From Nonomuraea sp. MG754425 (GTDB taxonomy: Bacteria > Actinomycetota > Actinomycetes > Streptosporangiales > Streptosporangiaceae), in the NCBI RefSeq assembly GCF_021699195.1, contig NZ_SSXE01000036.1:1-57146 (forward strand): a stretch of 57,146 bases of DNA, read 5' to 3'. Positions 51,453 to 57,146 of this stretch are shown here, piece after piece (positions within the stretch are counted from its first letter, which is position 1; every line of letters starts with the position of its first letter). Made by a program: the position numbers and the translations under genes. The notes beneath the pieces are model-generated. The model was not told the origin of the DNA and ran no database searches. It saw nothing but the letters and a program-made list of their open reading frames with translations.

Positions 51453-53282
51453 ATGCCGGAACAGCAGACACGCCTGCTCGCGGAGCGCTACCAGCTCATC
51501 GCCCCGCTCGGCCGGGGCACGATGGGCACGGTCTGGCGCGCCCGCGACCGCGCGCTCGGGCGCGAGGTGGCGGTCAAGGAAATCCGCCAGGACCCGGGCC
51601 TCACCGAGGAACAACGGGCCGAGCTGCGCGAACGTATGGTGCGCGAGGGCCGCATCGCCTCCCGGATCAGCCACCCGTCGGTGGCCTCGATCCACGACGT
51701 GCTGATCCACGAGAACAGTCCGTGGATCATCATGGAGCTCATCGAGGCCCGCTCGCTGGAGCAGGTGATCGAGGAGGAGGGGCCGCTGCCGCCGCGGCTC
51801 GTGGCGGAGATCGGCGTCGACCTGCTCGGCGCGCTGCGCGCCGCGCACGCCCAGGGCATCACCCACCGCGACGTCAAGCCGGGCAACGTGCTCATCACCG
51901 CGAGCGGGCGCGTGGTGCTGACGGACTTCGGCATCGCCAAGGCCGAGGGCGACTCCCGGCTGACGAAGACGGGCATGGTGATCGGCTCACCCGGCTACAC
52001 CGCCCCGGAACGTGCCAGGGGCGAGTACACCGGCCCCGAGTCGGACATCTGGTCGCTCGGCGCAACGCTCTACTTCGCCGTCGAGGGGCGGCCGGCCTAC
52101 GAGCGCTCCACGATCGCGGAGACACTGGCGGCGCTGCTGACCGAGAACACCGACCCGCCCACGCAGGCGGGCCAGCTCCGTCCCGTGCTCGACGGGCTGC
52201 TGAACAAGGACTATCGGCAGCGGCTCGGCGCTGCCAAGGCGGAGACCCTGCTGCGCATGGTCGCCGACACCCCCACGAGCGAGATGCCGGTGCTGACGGC
52301 CGAGGCTCTTATGGCGCAGGAGGCCGCTTTGCCTGATCCGTTCGCCGCCCAGAGAACCCCCGCGGGTTCCACTCCAGGCGGTCAGGGCGCCGCGGGTCGC
52401 GGGCCCGGCGGCCCACCGGCCCAGGGCCCCGGCGGGCCGGGCCAGCCGCCCGGGCAGCGGCCCTACGGGCCGGGGCCAGGTGGCCAGAACGGACCGCAGG
52501 CGGGCCCGCCCGGCGGCTACGGGCCGGGCGGCCCGGGAGCCCCCGGGGTGGGTCACGCCATGCAGGGAACCGGCGCGCCCGGCGCGCCCACCGGGCCGAA
52601 CGCCTTCAACGGGCCCGGCGGCGGCTACGGCGGGCCCTGGCCCGGCGGCCCCGTGCCGGCCCGACCGGCGGGTCCCCAGGGCGGTCCCGCGTCGGGGCCG
52701 AACGACGCGCCGGGCACCGGGCCGGGTCCGCAGGGACAGGCCCACGGGCCGAACGCGCCGACCGTGCCGCAGTCGGCCGCTCCCGGCTATCCCCCGCCCG
52801 GGCAGCAGCAGCGTCCCGGCTCCCCGGCTGCCGGGCCGCACGGCGACGTGCCCGGCGAGGACGACTACGACCCCGAGCGCACGGTGAGCATCTCGCGTCC
52901 GAAGGGCCCGTTCCCGGCACCTGAGCGGGGCGGCCGGCCGCCGCAGCCGCAGCCGTCCGGCGACGAGGGCGCCCTCCAGACCACCCGCATCCCGAAGGGC
53001 TCACCGGGCCAGCAGGTCTACCCGGTGCCCGCTCCCCCGGCCGGTCAGCCCCGGCCCCAGCAGCAGCAGCAGCAGCCGATGATGCCCCCGCAGCCGCCGC
53101 CCCAGCAGGGCGGCCCCCGTCAGTTCGGCGGGCACGGCCTGGGTACCGACCTGTTCGCCATCGCGGGGCCGGAGGAGAAGAAGCCGGCGGGCAACCGCAA
53201 CGGCATGCTGGTGCTCATGGCGGTGGCCGCCGCGGCGGCCGTGGTGATCGCCGTCCTCATCGTCGCCCTGTTCTCGAGCTGA
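51453..53282 (+). CDS. membrane-tethered serine/threonine protein kinase
   Basis: 609 residues from ATG 51453. Kinase domain, residues about 10-270: GRGTMGTVWRA, VAVKEI, THRDVKPGNVL, TDFGIA, SPGYTAPERA. A Gly/Pro/Gln-rich cytoplasmic linker of about 310 residues follows, with an acidic DYDPERTVSISRPKGP motif that resembles FHA/phospho-Thr docking sites (DxxxRTVS) and several PxTxxI Thr sites. A single C-terminal helix (MLVLMAVAAAAAVVIAVLIVALFSS) ends the protein with almost nothing outside. So it is anchored but has no external sensor. It is a close paralogue of the kinase upstream. Confidence 0.92.
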   Translation: MPEQQTRLLAERYQLIAPLGRGTMGTVWRARDRALGREVAVKEIRQDPGLTEEQRAELRERMVREGRIASRISHPSVASIHDVLIHENSPWIIMELIEARSLEQVIEEEGPLPPRLVAEIGVDLLGALRAAHAQGITHRDVKPGNVLITASGRVVLTDFGIAKAEGDSRLTKTGMVIGSPGYTAPERARGEYTGPESDIWSLGATLYFAVEGRPAYERSTIAETLAALLTENTDPPTQAGQLRPVLDGLLNKDYRQRLGAAKAETLLRMVADTPTSEMPVLTAEALMAQEAALPDPFAAQRTPAGSTPGGQGAAGRGPGGPPAQGPGGPGQPPGQRPYGPGPGGQNGPQAGPPGGYGPGGPGAPGVGHAMQGTGAPGAPTGPNAFNGPGGGYGGPWPGGPVPARPAGPQGGPASGPNDAPGTGPGPQGQAHGPNAPTVPQSAAPGYPPPGQQQRPGSPAAGPHGDVPGEDDYDPERTVSISRPKGPFPAPERGGRPPQPQPSGDEGALQTTRIPKGSPGQQVYPVPAPPAGQPRPQQQQQQPMMPPQPPPQQGGPRQFGGHGLGTDLFAIAGPEEKKPAGNRNGMLVLMAVAAAAAVVIAVLIVALFSS

Positions 53283-53348
53283 GCCCCGCTCCGGGCCGGC
53301 CGGGGGGCCTTCCGGCTGTTCAGCCCGCCGTGGGTCAGACTGGAGGTC

Positions 53349-54734
53349 ATGAGTGAGTTCCGGATCGAACATGACTCGATGGGCGAGGTACGCGTGCCGG
53401 CCGGCGCGAAATGGCGTGCGCAGACCCAGCGGGCAGTGGAGAATTTCCCGATCTCCGGACGGCCGCTGGAGCCGTCGCACATAGCCGCCCTCGGCCTGAT
53501 CAAGGCGGTGGCCGCCGAGGTGAACGGCGAGCTGGGGGTGATCGACAAGGACATGGCCGAGGCGATCGCGCAGGCCGCCGCCGACGTGGCGGAGAACGAG
53601 CACGACGCCCAGTTCCCGATCGACGTGTTCCAGACGGGCTCCGGCACCTCGTCCAACATGAACGCCAACGAGGTGATCGCGACGCTGGCCGAGGAGCGGC
53701 TGGGCCGGCCCGTGCACCCCAACGACCACGTGAACGCCTCGCAGTCGTCCAACGACGTCTTCCCGACCTCGATCCACGTGGCCGCGGCCACCGAGGTGAC
53801 CTTCCATCTGCTGCCCTCGCTCCGGCATCTGGCCGAGGCGCTGCGGGAGAAGGCGATCGAGTTCGACGGCGTGGTGAAGTCGGGGCGCACGCATCTGATG
53901 GACGCGACGCCGGTGACCCTGGGCCAGGAGTTCGGCGGGTACGCCACGCAGGTCGAGCACGGTGTCGTACGCGTGGCGGCGGCCCTTGAGCACGTGCTGG
54001 AGCTGCCGCTGGGCGGCACCGCCGTGGGCACGGGCATCAACACCCCGCCCGGCTTCGCGCAGGAGGCCATCGGCAAGCTGCGCGAGGCGACCGGCATCCC
54101 GTTCCAGGAGGCCGGCGACCACTTCGAGGCCCAGGGTGCCCAAGACTCCATCGTCGAGCTGTCGGGGCAGCTCAAGGTGGTGGCGGTGTCGCTGACCAAG
54201 ATCGTCAACGATCTGCGCTGGATGGGCTCGGGGCCGCGGGCCGGGCTCGGCGAGATCAACCTGCCCGACCTGCAGCCCGGCTCGTCGATCATGCCGGGCA
54301 AGGTCAACCCGGTGATACCCGAGGCCACCGCCATGGTCGCGGCCCAGGTCATCGGCAACGACGCGGCGATCACGTTCGCCGGCGCGTCGGGCACCTTCGA
54401 GCTGAACGTGCAGTTGCCCGTCATCGCGCGCAACATCCTGGAGTCGATCAAGCTGCTGGCGAACGTCTCGCGCCTGCTCGCCGACCGCTGCGTCGCGGGG
54501 ATCACCGCCAACGTCGAGCGTCTGCGCGAGTACGCCGAGTCGTCCCCGTCGATCGTCACCCCGCTGAACAGGTACGTCGGCTACGAGGAGGCCGCGAAGA
54601 TCGCCAAGCAGGCCCTGGCGGAGCGCAAGACGATCAGGCAGGTCGTCCTCGAGCGCGGTCACGTGGCCGCGGGCAGGCTCACGGAGGAGCAGCTCGACGC
54701 CGCGCTCGATGTGTTGTCGATGACCCGGCCATGA
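53349..54734 (+). CDS. fumC: class II fumarate hydratase
   Basis: 461 residues from ATG 53349. Fumarase/aspartase superfamily signatures: [35 protein letters not shown], catalytic loop [12 protein letters not shown], and [12 protein letters not shown]. Stable, cluster-free enzyme for the fumarate-malate step. With the class I enzyme at 47593 the organism has two fumarases, and with two SDH sets two complexes for the previous step. Confidence 0.95.
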   Translation: MSEFRIEHDSMGEVRVPAGAKWRAQTQRAVENFPISGRPLEPSHIAALGLIKAVAAEVNGELGVIDKDMAEAIAQAAADVAENEHDAQFPIDVFQTGSGTSSNMNANEVIATLAEERLGRPVHPNDHVNASQSSNDVFPTSIHVAAATEVTFHLLPSLRHLAEALREKAIEFDGVVKSGRTHLMDATPVTLGQEFGGYATQVEHGVVRVAAALEHVLELPLGGTAVGTGINTPPGFAQEAIGKLREATGIPFQEAGDHFEAQGAQDSIVELSGQLKVVAVSLTKIVNDLRWMGSGPRAGLGEINLPDLQPGSSIMPGKVNPVIPEATAMVAAQVIGNDAAITFAGASGTFELNVQLPVIARNILESIKLLANVSRLLADRCVAGITANVERLREYAESSPSIVTPLNRYVGYEEAAKIAKQALAERKTIRQVVLERGHVAAGRLTEEQLDAALDVLSMTRP

Positions 54735-54750
54735 GCCTGCCGCGGGCGGG

Positions 54751-55791
54751 CTAGGCGGCCGTCCGGGTGGCGTGGGCCCAGCGGGTGAGCAGCGACAGCG
54801 CCGCGCCCGAGTCGACGGCGTCGGCGGCCCGCTTGTGACCCGCGGCCAGGGCGGGCGTGAGCTCGGCCGCCGGCGGCGTGCCGTCGGCGGCCACCAGGGC
54901 GGCGGCGGCGTTCAGCAGGACGATGTCACGCACCGGGCCCCGTTCGCCGCCGAGCACGGCGCGGGCCACGTCGGCGTTGTGCCGCGCGTCGCCGCCGCGC
55001 AGGTCGCCGGGCCTGGCCCGGGGGATCGACAGGTCGAGCGGGTCGAAGGCGGTGGGGGTGACGCCGCCCTCGCGTACCACCCAGATGGACGAGGGGCCGC
55101 AGATGGTCAGCTCGTCGAGGCCGTCGTCGCCCCTGAAGACCAGCGCGGAGCACCCGCGCCCGGCCAGCACCCCGGCGATGGTCGGCGCCATCGCCGGGTG
55201 GAAGACGCCGATCGCCTGCGCCGACGGGCGCGCGGGGTTGGTGAGCGGGCCGAGGAAGTTGAAGACGGTGGGCACGCCCAGCTCGCGGCGCGGCCCCGAG
55301 GTGCGCCGCAGCGCCGGGTTGACGGCCGCCGCGAAGCAGAACGTGATGCCGACGTCGTCCGCGATCCTGGCCACGGCCGCGGGCGGCAGGTCGATGACCA
55401 CGCCGAGTTCTTCGAGCACGTCCGCCGCGCCCGCCGTGGACGAGGCGGCCCGGCCGCCGTGCTTGACGACCTTGGCCCCCGCGGCGGCGGCCACGACGGC
55501 GGCCATCGTGGAGACGTTCACGGTGTTGGCGCGGTCGCCGCCGGTGCCGACCAGGTCGACGCACTCGCCCGGGACGCGGATCGGCACGGCCTTGGCCAGC
55601 ATGCCCTCGGCGAGCCCGGACACCTCCTCGACGCTCTCGCCCTTGGCACGCAGCGCGACCGCGAACGCGGCGATCTGGGCGTCTGTCGCCAGGCCGGACA
55701 TGATCTGCTCCATGGCCCAGGCCGCCTGGTGCGCGGTAAGCGAGGCGCCGTCGAGCAGCGTGGTGAGGATCCGTGGCCAGGTGGTGGTCAT
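54751..55791 (-). CDS. trpD: anthranilate phosphoribosyltransferase
   Basis: 346 residues from ATG 55791, with AAGGGG six bases upstream; a longer upstream frame is out of the leader region and is rejected. Second step of tryptophan synthesis. Motifs: [15 protein letters not shown] (PRPP loop), [62 protein letters not shown] leader peptide with two adjacent Trp codons and a GC-rich hairpin lie upstream, so it is probably regulated by attenuation. It is not clustered with other trp genes here. Confidence 0.95.
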   Translation of the reverse strand: MTTTWPRILTTLLDGASLTAHQAAWAMEQIMSGLATDAQIAAFAVALRAKGESVEEVSGLAEGMLAKAVPIRVPGECVDLVGTGGDRANTVNVSTMAAVVAAAAGAKVVKHGGRAASSTAGAADVLEELGVVIDLPPAAVARIADDVGITFCFAAAVNPALRRTSGPRRELGVPTVFNFLGPLTNPARPSAQAIGVFHPAMAPTIAGVLAGRGCSALVFRGDDGLDELTICGPSSIWVVREGGVTPTAFDPLDLSIPRARPGDLRGGDARHNADVARAVLGGERGPVRDIVLLNAAAALVAADGTPPAAELTPALAAGHKRAADAVDSGAALSLLTRWAHATRTAA

Positions 55792-55843
55792 TGAGTGCCC
55801 CTTCATGTCTGTGCTCGACGGGGGGCCACCCACAACAACGGTG

Positions 55844-55868
55844 ACGGCCGCCTCGTCGAGGCGGCCGT
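55844..55868 (-). terminator. attenuator terminator hairpin for trpD
   Basis: Perfect 11-bp stem, ACGGCCGCCTC (55844-55854) with GAGGCGGCCGT (55858-55868), loop GTC, between the Trp leader and trpD. The poly-U run is weak, so a Rho-assisted or translation-linked mechanism is possible. The alternative hairpin CCGCCT/AGGCGG (55890-55904) overlaps the end of the leader, and GGCGG after the leader stop can pair with CCGCC of the terminator arm, giving an antiterminator. Confidence 0.7.
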
Positions 55869-55893
55869 GTGCGTATCGCGTCGGGAGGTCCGC

Positions 55894-55932
55894 CTAGGAG
55901 GCGGGCCACCACTGTGCCGGATACGCGATCAT
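55894..55932 (-). CDS. tryptophan leader peptide MIAYPAQWWPAS
   Basis: A 12-residue frame (ATG ATC GCG TAT CCG GCA CAG TGG TGG CCC GCC TCC TAG), read on the minus strand from ATG 55932. Two consecutive Trp codons near the end, a GAGAGG ribosome-binding site just upstream, and a downstream hairpin pair are the layout of a classical trp attenuator. The gene is too short to be found by ordinary ORF calling. Confidence 0.85.
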   Translation of the reverse strand: MIAYPAQWWPAS

Positions 55933-55962
55933 GCCTCTCACCATAGCAGACGCACCGGATCC

Positions 55963-55986
55963 ACATAGCTGGACGGCCAGCTATGT
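55963..55986. promoter_or_regulatory. 24-bp dyad between trpD leader and bdh gene
   Basis: ACATAGCTGG (55963-55972), spacer ACGG, CCAGCTATGT (55977-55986): perfect 10-bp arms. It overlaps the -35 position of a possible promoter for the trp leader (TATGGT, 55945 to 55940) and is upstream of the dehydrogenase start at 56035. The bound factor is unknown. Confidence 0.55.
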
Positions 55987-56034
55987 CGGCCGCGCCCATG
56001 CGTCCCGGGAGGGTGACGGCTTAGGGTTCGGAGT

Positions 56035-56799
56035 ATGGCGAAGCATCTCACGGGGGAGCTCACCGGACGTACCGCGCTGGTGACGGGGGCGGGCGGCGGC
56101 ATCGGGGCGGCCTGCGCCCGGCGGCTGGCCGCGGCGGGTGCCCGGGTGCTGGTCGTGGACCTGCGGGCCGAGTCCGCACGGCAGGTGGCCGCCGAGGTGG
56201 GCGGCCTCGCCGTGGTGGCCGACCTCGGCGCGCCCGGTTTCGTCGAGGCGCTGCCCGGCGAGCCGGTGGACATCGTGGTGAACAACGCGGGCTTCCAGCA
56301 CGTGGCGCCGATCGAGGAGTTCCCGCCCGAGGTGTTCGCCACGATGCTGAAGGTGATGGTCGAGGCGCCGTTCCTGATCGCGCGCAAGGTGCTGCCCGGC
56401 ATGTACGCCAGAGGCTGGGGCCGGTTCGTGAACATCTCGTCGGTGCACGGGCTGCGGGCCTCCCCGTACAAGTCGGCCTACACCACGGCCAAGCACGCGC
56501 TGGAGGGGTTCTCCAAGGTCGTGGCGCTCGAAGGGGCTCCGCACGGGGTGACCTCGACCTGCGTCTGCCCCGCGTACGTGCGTACCGGGCTGGTCGAGGC
56601 GCAGATCGCCGACCAGGCCAGGACGCACGGCATCGCCGAGGAGGAGGTCGTGCGTGACGTCATGCTGGCCCCCGCGGCGATCAAGCGGCTGATCGAGCCC
56701 GAGGAGGTGGCCGAGCTGGTCGGGTACCTGTGCGGGCCGGGCGGTGATTTCGTCACGGGCGTGTCGCTGCCGGTGGACGGCGGCTGGACGGCGAGGTAG
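56035..56799 (+). CDS. 3-hydroxybutyrate dehydrogenase-like SDR
   Basis: 254 residues from ATG 56035. SDR motifs: TGAGGGIGAACA cofactor loop, VVNNAGFQHV, active-site VNISSVHGLRASPYKSAYTTAKHALEG (Ser, Tyr, Lys), and VCPAYVRTGLVEAQI. The FQHVAPIEEF and VRTGLVEAQIADQA segments match D-beta-hydroxybutyrate dehydrogenases, which interconvert 3-hydroxybutyrate and acetoacetate (PHB or ketone-body metabolism). Its stop overlaps the next gene start by one base (TAGTG). Confidence 0.88.
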   Translation: MAKHLTGELTGRTALVTGAGGGIGAACARRLAAAGARVLVVDLRAESARQVAAEVGGLAVVADLGAPGFVEALPGEPVDIVVNNAGFQHVAPIEEFPPEVFATMLKVMVEAPFLIARKVLPGMYARGWGRFVNISSVHGLRASPYKSAYTTAKHALEGFSKVVALEGAPHGVTSTCVCPAYVRTGLVEAQIADQARTHGIAEEEVVRDVMLAPAAIKRLIEPEEVAELVGYLCGPGGDFVTGVSLPVDGGWTAR

Positions 56800-57146
56800 T
56801 GAGCAAGCGCTTCCTGGAGTTGCTGGCGCGGGAGGCGTCGGCGGTCGAGTTCGAGGGGCCGATCATCGAGGCCAGGGCGGCCGGCGCGGACCCGGCCGCC
56901 ATCGAGGAGCTCGAACGGGCCAAGGTCGAGGCGCTCAAGGTGCGCGACCTGCTGAAGCGGCGGGCCAGGCGCGAGGCCGAGCTGACGGCGCTGTACGACA
57001 CGGCCGGCGACCTGGCGGCGCTGCGCGACCTCGACGCCGTGCTGGAGGCCATCGTGCACCGGGCCAGGCAGTTGCTGGCCACCGACGTCGCGTACATGAC
57101 GCTGAACGACCCCGAGCGGGGCGACACCTACATGCGGGTCACCGAC
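56799..57146 (+). CDS. GAF-domain regulator (partial, runs off window)
   Basis: First 116 codons from GTG 56799 (VSKRFLELLAREASAVEF), continuing beyond the end. An N-terminal helical stretch with coiled-coil character (ARAAGADPAAIEELERAKVEALKVRDLLKRRARREAEL) leads into the start of a GAF-like domain (LDAVLEAIVHRARQLLATDVAYMTLNDPERGDTYMRVTD). Similar genes beside 3-hydroxybutyrate dehydrogenase in actinomycetes end in a PucR-type HTH (from memory), so it is probably the regulator of that enzyme. The output domain lies outside this window. Confidence 0.75.
   Translation, partial: MSKRFLELLAREASAVEFEGPIIEARAAGADPAAIEELERAKVEALKVRDLLKRRARREAELTALYDTAGDLAALRDLDAVLEAIVHRARQLLATDVAYMTLNDPERGDTYMRVTD

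Overview
The window is high-GC actinomycete chromosome. Evidence includes GTG starts, dense ATGA/GTGA stop-start overlaps, an F420-type Ddn-like enzyme, PASTA-less Ser/Thr kinases, a lipid-droplet-protein/xseA/ispH neighbourhood, and DUF1707-, DUF4245- and DUF5999-like proteins. Gene content fits Streptosporangiales (for example Nonomuraea or a relative). That placement is an inference, since no 16S gene or database search was available.

Layout. (1) 1-1735: the distal end of what looks like an integrated element. It has two coupled small ORFs, a divergent HTH-UTRA regulator with paired 15-bp repeats upstream, and then the 3' half of a tRNA-Pro(GGG)-like sequence at 1691-1735, followed by a tRNA-type terminator. 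(2) 2138-14110: two different succinate dehydrogenase/fumarate reductase complexes (sdhCAB on the minus strand; an anchor-A-B set on the plus strand). Between them lies a four-gene overlapping regulatory operon: LysR, receiver-PP2C phosphatase, histidine kinase, Rcp1-like receiver. (3) 14121-28427: a long minus-strand block encoding a chromosomal type IV secretion/conjugation-like machine. It has a TcpC/VirB8-like protein, a small membrane protein, a TcpE-ParA-like fusion, a VirB4 ATPase, a VirB6/TrbL-like channel with a Gly-Ser tail, a second VirB8-like protein and a lytic transglycosylase-NlpC/P60 protein. A Nudix hydrolase and two bitopic secreted proteins follow. No relaxase or coupling ATPase is seen. 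It resembles the cmd (SCO4126-4131) type locus of Streptomyces and is the most interesting system here.

(4) 28759-40316: housekeeping genes ychF, rmuC, ispH, lipid-droplet-type protein, xseA, xseB, DUF4245 and glpX. A tetR/ddn pair with two palindromic operators sits between xseA and xseB, which lie on opposite strands. (5) 40377-47542: accessory metabolism and transport (LiaF-like DUF1707 protein, SDR, DUF998, MFS, Gfo/Idh/MocA, and a MocR-type regulator divergent from an EamA exporter). (6) 47593-57146: class I fumarase, a DUF5999-type small protein, two tandem Ser/Thr kinases, class II fumarase, trpD with an upstream Trp-Trp leader peptide and attenuator, 3-hydroxybutyrate dehydrogenase, and the start of a GAF-domain regulator.

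How the parts work together. Two succinate dehydrogenases and two fumarases give this stretch duplicated succinate-fumarate-malate steps of the TCA cycle. The regulatory operon between the SDH sets is placed to link respiratory or redox state to phosphorelay signalling. The T4SS-like block is embedded among core genes with no mobility genes, so it reads as a domesticated envelope machine rather than a plasmid remnant.
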